Source of the DNA: CAZGNZ01 sp964527215
GTDB taxonomy: Bacteria > Fidelibacterota > Marinisomatia > SCGC-AAA003-L08 > JACNLC01
Assembly: GCA_964527215.1 (NCBI GenBank)
Contig: CAZGNZ010000006.1
Coordinates: 57,814-121,813, forward strand
Direction: 5' to 3'
Length of the DNA stretch: 64,000 nt
A program made the position numbers and the translations under genes. This document shows positions 1-9,188 of the stretch, piece by piece (the first letter of the stretch is position 1; each line of letters begins with the position of its first letter). The notes under the pieces were generated by a model. That model saw only the letters and a program-made list of their open reading frames with translations. It searched no databases and had not been told where the DNA came from.

Positions 1-1472
1 TTCACTTCCTCCGGCTTTGCCTTATACAGAATGGACATGATCAGTGTGTTGATACAGACCGATTTACCCGATCCCGTTGCCCCGGCAATCAGCAGATGAG
101 GCATTTTCGCCAGATCCGTCACAAAGGCATCCCCCGAGGTAGTTTTCCCGATGGCGATGGTCAGCTTTGATTTGCTTTCTATATATTTGTGAGAATTAAC
201 AATGGTTCGCAGATACACAATGGCGGGATTTGGATTCGGCAGCTCAATTCCAACAGTTTTTTTACCGGGAATGGGAGCGATCACCCGAATACGCTGTGCT
301 TTCATGATTCGAGCCAGATCATCAGATAGATTGGTAAACTTGCTGACTCGAACACCTTCGTCCGGTTCAATTTCAAACAGCGTAATCACCGGGCCGGGAG
401 AAATTCTTACCACATTGCCGATGACATTGAAGGTTTTAAGCGCATGTTCCAGCTGATCGGCCTTTTCCTTCAGTATATCATCTGAGACGGTATGCACTAT
501 TTCAGGGGGATTTTCAAGCAGTTCAATACTCGGCAGGCGGTATCTCCGGAATCCCCGGTGTCCCTCTGTTTTATCCAGATTCCCTTCCTCTACCTCATCC
601 ATATCCTCAATTTCAATCGTCTCATGCAAATCCGTTTCCGGGGGAGCGTCAGGGCCGGGTTCATCCAGTTCCTGCGTTTCCCGGCTCTCCTCCTGTTCCG
701 ATGCCGTCAAGACCGGTTTTGCATCCAGCTCAGCAGGACCCGTCTGTTCCGCTCCGGAACGCTGTGCAGGTTCATTATTGGATTCCGAGACGATTTCCAG
801 CTTTTTATCATGCGTATCAGGTGTATCCGGTTCTGTTGACTCTCTTTTTTTCCTCTTCTTCCGCTCAGCCCTTTTTTCCTGGCGGATAACCCACCAATCA
901 CGGAACCGGTTAATCAGTTTTTCAAACGCAGTACAGAGATGATCATAAATGGACCACTTGAAATAGGTTGACAGAAGCAGAATGATAAATACCAGGCTGA
1001 TGGACGTTAAACCGAAGAGTCCGGTGAACTCGTACAGAAATTGCCCGGTCGTTCCGCCCACAACACCTGCACCGGAAAACGAGTAGTATTCACTGGAGAT
1101 AATAAACTGCGGAATACTGAACAATACACCGATCCAGTATCCAAATCCCAGCAGGTACAGGCAGTGACGCACCAGCGTACTGAGTTTTTTCCCTGCAAAA
1201 ATCCAGTACCCCAGCAGCATCAATATCACTGGGAAAACGGATGCACCCCATCCTATTGTCATTTTGATCAGATAGTGGGATACATATACTCCGAAAATCC
1301 CCATGAAATTGCGTGTGGCAATGTCGGGTGCAAGGGTGGGTTCTTCAGCGGGATTGTATGAAACCAGGCTGAGCAGGGTCAGTACAGCCAGCAGAATCAG
1401 CAGAATACCGATAACTTCCCGGCGGTGTTTTGCCAGCATGACTGGTCTTTTTTTCTTTTTTTTTGCAGCCAC
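1..1472 (-). CDS. ftsK: FtsK/SpoIIIE-type DNA translocase, N-terminal part (3' end outside window)
   Basis: Reading the minus strand from about 1472 to the window edge gives an uninterrupted frame of some 490 codons that is cut off by the window start. It begins with a short Lys-rich stretch, then about four hydrophobic membrane segments (roughly residues 20-190), a charged Glu/Pro-rich linker, and the FtsK beta/alpha domains, ending just past the Walker A motif AGATGSGKSVCINT. FtsK pumps chromosome ends through the division septum and activates XerCD recombination in the family; the gamma domain would lie outside the window. The start is uncertain: a GTG at 1472 with GGAAACA upstream, or an ATG at 1439 in the same frame. 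It lies 75 bases upstream of gcvT's end and shares its strand. Confidence 0.9.
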   Translation of the reverse strand, partial: MAAKKKKKRPVMLAKHRREVIGILLILLAVLTLLSLVSYNPAEEPTLAPDIATRNFMGIFGVYVSHYLIKMTIGWGASVFPVILMLLGYWIFAGKKLSTLVRHCLYLLGFGYWIGVLFSIPQFIISSEYYSFSGAGVVGGTTGQFLYEFTGLFGLTSISLVFIILLLSTYFKWSIYDHLCTAFEKLINRFRDWWVIRQEKRAERKKRKKRESTEPDTPDTHDKKLEIVSESNNEPAQRSGAEQTGPAELDAKPVLTASEQEESRETQELDEPGPDAPPETDLHETIEIEDMDEVEEGNLDKTEGHRGFRRYRLPSIELLENPPEIVHTVSDDILKEKADQLEHALKTFNVIGNVVRISPGPVITLFEIEPDEGVRVSKFTNLSDDLARIMKAQRIRVIAPIPGKKTVGIELPNPNPAIVYLRTIVNSHKYIESKSKLTIAIGKTTSGDAFVTDLAKMPHLLIAGATGSGKSVCINTLIMSILYKAKPEEV

Positions 1473-1547
1473 TGTTTCCGGTTGTTACAGGTTATCGGAT
1501 AGAGATTCAGTCCGAATGCCAATCAAAAAAATTATCTGATCAGATGA

Positions 1548-2639
1548 TCAGTCCATGAGGGATGTATTTTTAACAAACGGCGGTTTGACAATCAGGGCTC
1601 CTACCGGTTTGTTCCGGATGATGATATCGATCTCCTGCCCTGATTTGTGCAGCCCCAGTTTGACAAATCCAATACCAATACCCTTGTCCAGAGACGGAGA
1701 CTGGGTACCGCTGGTCACAAACCCCACCTGTTCTCCATTCACCTGGATTTCATAACCGTGGCGCGGAATTCCGCGGTCGGTCATTTCAAAGGTGATAAGA
1801 CGACGGGCAGGTTTTTCTTTTTTCACATTGACAAGAATATCCTTGGCGATAAAGTCTTCTTTGTCCAATGCGGTAATCCAGCCCAGGCCGGCTTCTATGG
1901 GATTAGTGCTTTTGTCGATATCGTTGCCATACAGCGCATACTTCATTTCCATTCTCAGGATATCGCGGGAAGCCAGGCCGGCCGGCTTCACCTGTCCGGT
2001 TTCAGTAAGCGCGTCCCAGATGTCCTGTGCAGCTTCATGACTGCCGTATATCTCGAATCCCAGCTCTCCGGTATATCCGGTTCGGCTGAGCATAACGGGG
2101 TGACCGGCAATGACCGCATCTGCGCAGGAATAAAATTTCATGGTCAGGTCTGCATCCGTCAGCTTTGACAGAACTGAACGAGTCTTCGGACCCTGCACGG
2201 CAATCAGCGAATAATCTTCGGATTTATTCTGAAGGGTCAGCCCATCGGTTGCGTGATCTTTCAGCCATCTGAAATCCTTGTCGATGTTTGATGCGTTCAC
2301 CACCATAAAGTAGCCGTCATCCCGACGGTACAGGATCAGGTCGTCAACAATTCCTCCGTCCGGGTAGCACATGGCTGAATACTGGGCGTCGTTCACTTCC
2401 AGCTTTGCAACGTCATTCACGGTCATTTTCTGCAGAAACGCCAATGCTTCCGGACCCTGTATGATGAACTCACCCATGTGAGAGACATCAAAAATCCCGA
2501 CTGATTCCCGAACCGCTTTCTGTTCCGCCTTTATTCCATCGGCATAATTAATGGGCATATTATATCCGCAGAAAGGCACCATTTTGGCGCCTGCGGCAAT
2601 ATGTCTGTCAAACAATGATGTTTTTTTAATTTCAGTCAT
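1548..2639 (-). CDS. gcvT: Aminomethyltransferase (glycine cleavage system T protein)
   Basis: The 363-residue product matches the usual length of GcvT. The N-terminus (SLFDRHIAAGAKMVPFCGYN), the conserved GIFDVSHMGE stretch near residue 50, SRTGYTGELGFEIY in the middle and RRLITFEMTDRGIPRHGYEI near the C-terminus are characteristic. GcvT transfers the methylene group from the aminomethyl-lipoyl H protein to tetrahydrofolate, releasing ammonia, in the cytoplasm. No gcvH or gcvP gene is visible in the window, so the rest of the system must be elsewhere. Its ATG overlaps the ruvA stop (ATGA, 4 bases), which suggests translational coupling to the ruvC-ruvA genes upstream. That grouping is odd functionally but common in compact genomes. 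Confidence 0.96.
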   Translation of the reverse strand: MTEIKKTSLFDRHIAAGAKMVPFCGYNMPINYADGIKAEQKAVRESVGIFDVSHMGEFIIQGPEALAFLQKMTVNDVAKLEVNDAQYSAMCYPDGGIVDDLILYRRDDGYFMVVNASNIDKDFRWLKDHATDGLTLQNKSEDYSLIAVQGPKTRSVLSKLTDADLTMKFYSCADAVIAGHPVMLSRTGYTGELGFEIYGSHEAAQDIWDALTETGQVKPAGLASRDILRMEMKYALYGNDIDKSTNPIEAGLGWITALDKEDFIAKDILVNVKKEKPARRLITFEMTDRGIPRHGYEIQVNGEQVGFVTSGTQSPSLDKGIGIGFVKLGLHKSGQEIDIIIRNKPVGALIVKPPFVKNTSLMD

Positions 2640-3229
2640 CTTAATTTTCCCAATGCTGTTTTAATTATCTGCTGCAGTTCCAAATCCGGTGTTTCCTTCA
2701 CAACGGTCCGGACTGCATTCTGAGCTTCATTATTCCTGTACCCCAATGCCTTCAATGCATCTACCGCTTCCCTGGCTGCAGAATCGGTAATTGCCTGATC
2801 CTCAAGCGGGAGATCATTTTCGGACAATTTCACAAATTTATCTTTCAGTTCGACAATAATCCGTCGGGCGGTTTTGGGTCCGATGCCCGGCAGTGCTGTC
2901 AGCATCCCCACCTCACCAGCCACAATCCGGTTCCGGAATTCTTCGGGGGTCACTGCTGAGAGCAGCTGTATGGCGGTTTTTGGTCCGATACCGGAAACGC
3001 CAATCAGCAGCAGGAACATACTTCGTTCGCTGATCTGTTCAAACGCATATAATTCCTGACTGCTGTCCGTAACATGAAAATGAGTGTGCAGAAACACCGT
3101 TTGGCCCAATGCAGGAAGGGTATCAAACGTATTGGCCGTAATTCGGCAGAGGTATCCCAATCCGCCGACATCGATAATGATCTGATCCGGAAGCTTATGC
3201 TTCAGTATGCCGGTGATGGTTACGATCAT
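2636..3229 (-). CDS. ruvA: Holliday junction branch migration protein RuvA
   Basis: The 197-residue protein has the standard RuvA layout: an N-terminal OB-fold (MIVTITGILKHKL...), two helix-hairpin-helix motifs seen as LLIGVSGIGPKTAIQLL and LTALPGIGPKTARRII, an acidic linker, and the C-terminal three-helix domain (EAVDALKALGY) that contacts RuvB. RuvA binds four-way DNA junctions as a tetramer and loads the RuvB motor. ruvC ends 29 bases upstream on the same strand, and the gcvT ATG overlaps its stop. No ruvB is present in the window. Confidence 0.97.
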   Translation of the reverse strand: MIVTITGILKHKLPDQIIIDVGGLGYLCRITANTFDTLPALGQTVFLHTHFHVTDSSQELYAFEQISERSMFLLLIGVSGIGPKTAIQLLSAVTPEEFRNRIVAGEVGMLTALPGIGPKTARRIIVELKDKFVKLSENDLPLEDQAITDSAAREAVDALKALGYRNNEAQNAVRTVVKETPDLELQQIIKTALGKLR

Positions 3230-3258
3230 ATGTGTTACTGGAATTTCATTTAAACAGA

Positions 3259-3741
3259 TTACAAATCTTCATACCGGAACTGCTGTTCATGGCACAGTGC
3301 AATTGCCAGTGCATCGGTGGCATCCGCCGGAATATTGTTCCCTGATATTTTTAATCGGCTGCACACCATGAACTGCACCTGGTCCTTATGCGCATTGCCG
3401 TTTCCGGTGAGAGACTGCTTCACTTTTCGGGGCGAATATTCCCGTATGGGGATATCCAGCTCCGCGCCCGCCAGCAGTACAGCCCCACGGGCCTGTCCAA
3501 GTCCCAGAAGCGACCGGACATTTTTTCCGTAAAAAACATCTTCCACTGCCAAAATAGATGGATTGCTCTGTCGGATGATATCCTTCACATCCTGATAAAT
3601 GGATAACAGACGCAGCGGAAGTGAATCCTTTCGGTGTGGTTTTATAATTCCAAAATCAACCAGATCCACCTGATTGTTGCGAACCCGGACAACGCCAAAT
3701 CCGGTTTGCGTTAATCCCGGATCAATGCCCAGTATTTTCAT
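3259..3741 (-). CDS. ruvC: Crossover junction endodeoxyribonuclease RuvC
   Basis: The 160-residue protein begins MKILGIDPGLTQTGFGVV and carries the four acidic catalytic positions of RuvC: D7 (GIDPG), E67 (AVEDVFYG), D140 and D143 (ADATDALAIA). It cuts Holliday junctions symmetrically, working with RuvAB. Length is normal for the family. It is followed by ruvA after 29 bases and is probably the first gene of a ruvC-ruvA-gcvT unit. The 204 bases separating it from yebC hold repeat remnants, so yebC may be transcribed separately. Confidence 0.96.
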   Translation of the reverse strand: MKILGIDPGLTQTGFGVVRVRNNQVDLVDFGIIKPHRKDSLPLRLLSIYQDVKDIIRQSNPSILAVEDVFYGKNVRSLLGLGQARGAVLLAGAELDIPIREYSPRKVKQSLTGNGNAHKDQVQFMVCSRLKISGNNIPADATDALAIALCHEQQFRYEDL

Positions 3742-3830
3742 TTCCAGGTCTTGTTATTAAGGTGTGGGTGTTCATTTTTCTCCATCACCTGTTCGTATCA
3801 TCTGACGAGAGAAATTCAGAAAGTTTGCAC

Positions 3831-3945
3831 TGTCAGTCAGGAGACGAATTAAAAATCCCCCAACTGGCGAATTCAAGTCTCTTCGCAAGCCTTGAATAAT
3901 CAACCAGCTCTGCCATCTCATTTCGAAGCATCATGAAATATCCGG
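3831..3945. repeat. Degenerate copy of dispersed intergenic repeat (GACGGA hairpin and CTTCGAAATGAGATGG modules)
   Basis: The stretch TCAGGAGACGAATTAAAAAT followed by CCCCCAACTGGCGAATTCAA resembles 61469-61514 and 63335-63380. The following part, read on the minus strand (CATGATGCTTCGAAATGAGA, then TGGCAGAGCTGGTTGATTAT), resembles 32619-32690 and 61303-61345. It lies between ruvC and yebC and has no coding potential. Confidence 0.6.
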
Positions 3946-4692
3946 CTAAACATCTGCCAGATCGGCCTCATCAAAGTCGACGTTGGAATAGACTTTTTGA
4001 ATATCTTCATTATCTTCCAGAGCTTCCAGCAGCCGGATTACCTGAGCGGCCACATTTCCGTCCACCTTGACAGTATTGGTTGGATCCAGGTTCAGCTGAC
4101 CGGATTCAATATCGTACCCAGCTTCTTCCAAACCCGTGCTGACCGCACCAAATTCTTCCGGTGCCGTTGTGATTTCGTACATTTCAGCATCGTCACTGCT
4201 GAAATCTTCAGCACCGAGATCCAATGCCAGTTCAAGCAGTTCTTCCTCGCCGGCATTGGCTTTTGCAATATTAATGGTGCCTTTTTTTTCGAACATCCAG
4301 TTCACGCAGCCCGCTTCTCCAAGGTTTCCGTTGTTTTTCGTCATAATATGCCGGATTTCCGGGATGGTGCGATTCTTATTGTCGGTCATCACTTCCATCA
4401 TGATGGCGACACCGCCGGGACCATATCCTTCGTAAACAAAATCTTCGTATCGCTGTCCGGGCAGATCACCAGTTCCTTTTTTAATGGCCTTCTCGATATT
4501 GGCCGCCGGCATATTGGCCCCTTTTGCATTCTTTACGGCAAGCCGCAGAGCCGGGTTCATGGTGATATCTCCCCCTCCCATTCTGGCTGCGACGGTAATT
4601 TCCTTGGAAAGTCTCGTAAAGACCGCACCGCGTTTGGCATCCGTGGCGGCTTTTTTTCGTTTTATGGTGGCCCATTTACTGTGTCCAGACAT
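3946..4692 (-). CDS. yebC: YebC/PmpR family regulatory protein (TACO1 family)
   Basis: The 248-residue protein begins MSGHSKWATIKRKKAATDAK, the hallmark of the YebC/PmpR/TACO1 family, and contains FVYEGYGPGGVAIMMEVMTD and NRTIPEIRHIMTKNNGNLGE. The family was first described as transcriptional regulators; recent work on members points to a translation role, relieving ribosome stalling on difficult sequences such as polyproline (family knowledge, not visible here). Length is normal. The start is supported by an AAGGGA ribosome binding site. Members are often next to ruvC, as here. Confidence 0.95.
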   Translation of the reverse strand: MSGHSKWATIKRKKAATDAKRGAVFTRLSKEITVAARMGGGDITMNPALRLAVKNAKGANMPAANIEKAIKKGTGDLPGQRYEDFVYEGYGPGGVAIMMEVMTDNKNRTIPEIRHIMTKNNGNLGEAGCVNWMFEKKGTINIAKANAGEEELLELALDLGAEDFSSDDAEMYEITTAPEEFGAVSTGLEEAGYDIESGQLNLDPTNTVKVDGNVAAQVIRLLEALEDNEDIQKVYSNVDFDEADLADV

Positions 4693-4900
4693 GATTTCCC
4701 TTAATTTTATTCAAAATACAGATGTCAAATTTAGCAGTTTTCCATGTCTAATTCTAGTGGGTAAGTCAGTCGCGGCAAGCAGATACATTGCGGTCTGGGA
4801 ATTGAATACACTGATTGGTTATTCAGATGGCGCTGACATTTGTCTGAGACTGTTTGATGCGTTTATGCACAACTTCGGTTGTTGACCGAATGAACACACT

Positions 4901-4954
4901 AACCCGAATATTTCATGAGAATATCTATGCGTGAAATGCTTCGCATTTTACGGA
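4901..4954 (+). repeat. REP-like palindromic intergenic element, copy 1
   Basis: The element runs from AACCCGAATATTTCATGAGA to GCTTCGCATTTTACGGA. It holds two hairpins: ATATT-TCATGAG-AATAT and a smaller AAATGC-TTC-GCATTT. The same sequence recurs at 36395-36448 and 63947-64000 in this orientation and at 32755-32818 and 61632-61682 inverted. Confidence 0.75.
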
Positions 4955-5038
4955 CGATGACGGATCTGCTCAATTCTACAGCATCCGTCAGGGGACGGAT
5001 TTTCAATTCTACTTGAAAAATGTTGTAAAAAATTGCTG

Positions 5039-5085
5039 AAATCTGACTGTCCACCACCAAAGGTGGTTGGCTTTAAGCCAGATTT
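5039..5085. repeat. Nested inverted repeat (cruciform-like)
   Basis: AAATCTG at 5039-5045 pairs with CAGATTT at 5079-5085, enclosing ACCACC-AAA-GGTGGT at 5053-5067. There is no T-run, so it is not an ordinary terminator. It may be a structured relic of an intergenic repeat. Confidence 0.5.
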
Positions 5086-5399
5086 CTGCCATACACCGCA
5101 ATTTTTTATTACACATTTAACACCAGGCACAGCCCTTTAGCCATAACCACGCCCTGAGGACGTGGGTTGTTAAATACAACTCAACTTACTGTCCAGTACG
5201 ATTTCACTCATTTTTCTTCATATGCCTTGCAGAGTGAGAACCCATGGGTTCTTTATTGGAAAAAGCTTCATTGACAGTCAGCACTAAATTGTGTTGAATT
5301 TTTGCTTTTTCCGCATCAATACATTTTCATCATCTCATTACGAAGTCTCATGAAATATCCGGACCAAAGGAGCCGAATACGGAATTTCGATACCTCAGC

Positions 5400-5432
5400 A
5401 AAAACAGACCCCGCCGAAAACAGCGGGGTCTG
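5400..5432 (-). terminator. Rho-independent terminator of the 5.5-22.2 kb operon
   Basis: CAGACCCCGC (5405-5414) pairs perfectly with GCGGGGTCTG (5423-5432) around an eight-base loop. On the minus strand it is followed by TTTTT. It lies about 60 bases after the stop of the 1225-residue protein gene. Confidence 0.85.
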
Positions 5433-5491
5433 TGCAGTATTGTCAGACCGGGTCATGCGGAAATGCATAATCCCGGGTGAGATCAGACGGA

Positions 5492-8400
5492 TTATTTCAC
5501 CAGCATCACCTTTTGGGTGGCATTGAATTCACGTGAAGTCAATGTGATGAAATACATTCCGCTTGAGAGGCTTGAGGCATCCCAGGTGACCGTATAATAG
5601 CCTGCTTCATAATTTCCGCTGGCCAGTTCAGCAACCTGACGACCCAGCATGTCAAATACCACCACGCTGACATCTGCTGCCATCGGCATGGCAAAGCTGA
5701 TATTCGTGGTGGGGTTGAACGGATTGGGATAGGCAGGATTGAGAGCAAATTCATACGGTACGTTCACGGCTGCTTCAATGTAACCGTCGGTGGTGGCTAC
5801 AATCACTTCGGAGATTTCAAATCCGCTGTCGGCTGTGAAAAGGTCACTGCCGGGATTGACAATCAGCAGAGTTGTGGTAGTCCCTTCCGTGACATAGTCG
5901 GACACCAGCGCATCCGAGTTCAGACTCAGCGTGAATTCTTCACCGTGATTCAGTGTCATCTGTACACCGCCGACCCAGCCATTGGCATCCAGAGATACGG
6001 CATTGCCGTCCTGCAGGATGGTGGCTTCAGTGGCGATATCGGCACGGTTGCCCAGAATCCAGCTGACGATGAGAACCACGTCCAGAATATCCAGATTGCC
6101 ATCACCATTGGCGTCACCGCAAATCACCTGGCATTCATCAAACTCGGTGGTTCCAAGGATGTAGCCTACGATCATCACGATATCCAGAATGTCAACGGAA
6201 ACATTGCCGTCAACATCACCGGGCAGGCAGTCACATCCGCCGGCAAACCATTCATAGGAAGCAATGGTCGGACCTTCAGGAGTGGCACCCCACCATTCGT
6301 AAGGTTCTGAATTGATGGAGAGAGGATCAGCACCCATGATAACGGTTTTGCTTCCGTTGTCCCACTCTTTGTAGATGCCAATAGGCAGATCGGATGCGGT
6401 ATCCCACAAGAACGGCATGGCACCTGGAGCGGCATCAAATCCGTCCAGATAGTTGGTAATGCCGATTTCATATTCAGGATCATACATCAGTTCCATTCCG
6501 CCAGCCATTGCGGCATCGTACAGTGCTCCGGAAAGCATATTTCCTTCTTCAGCATATATGGGGCTGATGCCGCCGATTCCAATATCGTTGTACACATGGG
6601 CCACACCCATATCATACCAGAAGTCACCTTCCATGTAGTCTGTGTCTGTCCAGCCAGTGAACATGCCAAACAGTTCATCACCTGCGACAAAGAAGTTCTT
6701 GTCGCCCATGGCGAGCCAGTCGGCAATGATGCCGTAGTGATCATAGAGATCAGCCCATGTACCGGTAGTGTTGACTTCGAAGATAATATCATAGTAAGAA
6801 ATCAGTTCAGCGTTCACTTCACCTACCCAGAAGTCGGGCCATACCCATAGAGTGCCTTCTGCGGCCCAGTAGAAGTAGTACATTCCGGGATAATCAGCAG
6901 GATCCATTTCGTTGTTCAGCACAAAGAGTACGTCGGAAGCAGGAGCATATACGAAGTATTCCCAGGGATCGCCGGCATAGCTGCCGTCGACATCGGAACT
7001 TACCGGCCAATAGACAACGGTCGAACCGCCTGCCTGAGCCGGAATGCTTGCCGAGAACATACCGTCACCGATATTGTCCATGGCAATCATCATTTCTTCA
7101 CCGCCGTTAACGGTATAGTACAGATCCACTGTAAATTCATCGCCGTTTGCATCGGAGCCCATCACCGTCACATCCTGACCGGGGTCATTGTAAACGATAT
7201 CGGTGGGACCGGTTTCAATAGCAACGATTGCCGGAGATCTGACACCGAAGTCTTCGAAGAAGTAGGCAACGATATCAGCCATTTCCTGTAGGTAATAGAC
7301 TTCGCCCAGTTCAGTAGTATCCACAATGGCATCCAGCATGAAGGACATCATCACACGTTTGGAGCCGCCCATTTCATAATAAGTACCGACCACTTCTTCT
7401 GTATCAAATCCCTGGAAGATTGCAGTTGCATCACCAGGATACAGGAAGTCGGTCCAATTGAGCGTACCGTACGCGCCATTGTTCAGGAAGAACTGTTCGG
7501 GCAGACCGGGGAGCAGGCTCACGATTGTGGTATCGCCGGCACCGCCGTTGTCTGAATTGTCATCATCATCCGGATCGTTCAGACCGCCTGAAATGCCAAA
7601 CCAGTCAAAGGCCGGATCACCGGCTTCAAACACCAGTTCGGTGGGTGCGGGATCCAGGTTGTGGCCGTAGAACCAGTCCATGTCGGAAAACATCAGATTT
7701 CCGCCGCCTGCCAGGAAATCGGCATAGCCCGGATCATCTTCACCAGCGATGACGGGAACAGTTTCGTTGCCCCAGCCATAGACAAAGATGTTGGACCAGC
7801 CCCAGTTGATCACTGAGTAGTCTATACCAACATTGTCCAGCACATTCCATACTTCGTACGCAATGCCCAGTCCATCGGCGATATCTTCAAACTGATTTAC
7901 ATAATACTGGTGGCTGTGGTCACCAATGAAGAGCAGATCAGCATCCGGATTGACGGGTGCCAGCACGTTGAAGGACACCATGTCAGTGGTGGATTCCAAG
8001 CCCATGTTGTCCACCATATCCAGGTAGTAACTGATTTCACTGCCGGGAGCAGCCACGTAGCTGATGTCGAATCCGTACAGACCGTTTCCATCTGCAGTAA
8101 TATCAATGGGTACAGCATCTGCCAGGGTCATTACCGGCTGTTCAACGCCGTCAACCATCCAGATAAAGTTAACCATATCCGGGTCACCCAGCCCCACACC
8201 GGTATCTTCATCCACATCATCATAAAAATCAACCATGACGGTGCGGGTGTCGGTACTGGCGTAAGTATTGCAGAGGGCATACGGATTTGCAGCAATGGGT
8301 GCACCCCAGGGGTAACGTACCCGTACCTGGGCTGCAATGTCTATGACGCCGTTAGCGATACTGGCGTCTGACTGATAGCTGCCCCAGGTATATTCGCCCC

Positions 8401-9169
8401 ATGTACCATCCTGTGTCCAGGGACCGCCGAACCATGTATAAGCCATACCGGTAAATACGTCGGCAGCCAGCGGATTGGGCTCGTCTGCGCCTTTCACGAA
8501 TACAATTACAAATGGCGGATTGTCGCTCAGGTCTGTTGAGTCACCAACGACAAATGAACCGCCGATATCCAGTGAAAGTGTCCAGTCCGGTGTGTAATCA
8601 TCAATGGTATTGGGTGTCGGGTTGGTCATCAGTTCACCAATAGGCGAGAAATCCGCCTGACTGCGTGAGAAGGTCAATCCGTCATTTTCATTGATGGCTG
8701 CACAGGTTCCATTGGTTGCTGCCACTGCATCATCACTGCACATGGCACCAAATACCGTTACGTTGCCGCCATTATACCATTTGATGTAGGCTTCTTCAAC
8801 GATGCAGGGAACCGCTCCCTGGAAAGAAAGGGCAAATGTATCTGCAGCTGCACCGCTGCCAAGATACCATTGTGTATCCTCTCCAACATGCTGAAGATTC
8901 CAGCAGTCACCGTCGCAGTCGCGGCTGATGTTGACTTCACCGGTTCCTGCGGGTCCTTTTGCTTCTATAATACCGTCAGCGGCCATTTCACCACGGATTT
9001 GTACATTGGGCTGCATAATCTGATGCAGCGGTACAATCTGGTTGGTTCCGGCTTTCAAGACCACTTCCTTGTTGGTTGTGAGTCTTTGCTGAGGGTTCTC
9101 TTGTCTCATTGCAAAAACCATTGAGACACATACTATAATCCCAAGGATAATCATCCCTGTTCGTTTCAT
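5492..9169 (-). CDS. Large exported dockerin protein with T9SS-type sorting domain
   Basis: The 1225-residue product starts with a signal peptide (MKRTGMIILGIIVCVSMVFA). The long body is acidic and aromatic-rich with no catalytic motif I recognise. At about 981-1041 it has a type I dockerin with two calcium loops (GDVDGNVSVDILDIV and GDANGDGNLDILDVV). It ends in a T9SS type A-like sorting domain (YPNPFNPTTNISF at about 1167, then a beta-sandwich ending KVMLVK), expected to direct export through the type IX system and surface attachment. It is the last gene of a six-gene operon, 19 bases after the TPR lipoprotein gene, and is followed by a strong terminator. Several inner segments (VLFVLNNEMDPADYPG, LLFIGDHSHQYYVNQF) look like repeated alpha/beta domains. 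Function is unknown; a structural or adhesive surface role is a guess. Confidence 0.85.
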   Translation of the reverse strand: MKRTGMIILGIIVCVSMVFAMRQENPQQRLTTNKEVVLKAGTNQIVPLHQIMQPNVQIRGEMAADGIIEAKGPAGTGEVNISRDCDGDCWNLQHVGEDTQWYLGSGAAADTFALSFQGAVPCIVEEAYIKWYNGGNVTVFGAMCSDDAVAATNGTCAAINENDGLTFSRSQADFSPIGELMTNPTPNTIDDYTPDWTLSLDIGGSFVVGDSTDLSDNPPFVIVFVKGADEPNPLAADVFTGMAYTWFGGPWTQDGTWGEYTWGSYQSDASIANGVIDIAAQVRVRYPWGAPIAANPYALCNTYASTDTRTVMVDFYDDVDEDTGVGLGDPDMVNFIWMVDGVEQPVMTLADAVPIDITADGNGLYGFDISYVAAPGSEISYYLDMVDNMGLESTTDMVSFNVLAPVNPDADLLFIGDHSHQYYVNQFEDIADGLGIAYEVWNVLDNVGIDYSVINWGWSNIFVYGWGNETVPVIAGEDDPGYADFLAGGGNLMFSDMDWFYGHNLDPAPTELVFEAGDPAFDWFGISGGLNDPDDDDNSDNGGAGDTTIVSLLPGLPEQFFLNNGAYGTLNWTDFLYPGDATAIFQGFDTEEVVGTYYEMGGSKRVMMSFMLDAIVDTTELGEVYYLQEMADIVAYFFEDFGVRSPAIVAIETGPTDIVYNDPGQDVTVMGSDANGDEFTVDLYYTVNGGEEMMIAMDNIGDGMFSASIPAQAGGSTVVYWPVSSDVDGSYAGDPWEYFVYAPASDVLFVLNNEMDPADYPGMYYFYWAAEGTLWVWPDFWVGEVNAELISYYDIIFEVNTTGTWADLYDHYGIIADWLAMGDKNFFVAGDELFGMFTGWTDTDYMEGDFWYDMGVAHVYNDIGIGGISPIYAEEGNMLSGALYDAAMAGGMELMYDPEYEIGITNYLDGFDAAPGAMPFLWDTASDLPIGIYKEWDNGSKTVIMGADPLSINSEPYEWWGATPEGPTIASYEWFAGGCDCLPGDVDGNVSVDILDIVMIVGYILGTTEFDECQVICGDANGDGNLDILDVVLIVSWILGNRADIATEATILQDGNAVSLDANGWVGGVQMTLNHGEEFTLSLNSDALVSDYVTEGTTTTLLIVNPGSDLFTADSGFEISEVIVATTDGYIEAAVNVPYEFALNPAYPNPFNPTTNISFAMPMAADVSVVVFDMLGRQVAELASGNYEAGYYTVTWDASSLSSGMYFITLTSREFNATQKVMLVK

Positions 9170-9188
9170 CTTATTCCTCCTATTTACA

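Larger units (their letters stand above)
4693..5399. other. Gene-free stretch with dispersed repeats and hairpins
   Basis: I see no convincing gene in these 700 bases. They contain a REP-like element at 4901-4954, a TCCGTCAGGGGACGGA hairpin near 4985, a nested inverted repeat at 5039-5085, a CCACG...CGTGG hairpin near 5145-5165 and another partial repeat (CTCATTACGAAGTCTCATGA) near 5336. The small frames here overlap these hairpins and have no family-like sequence. Confidence 0.7.
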
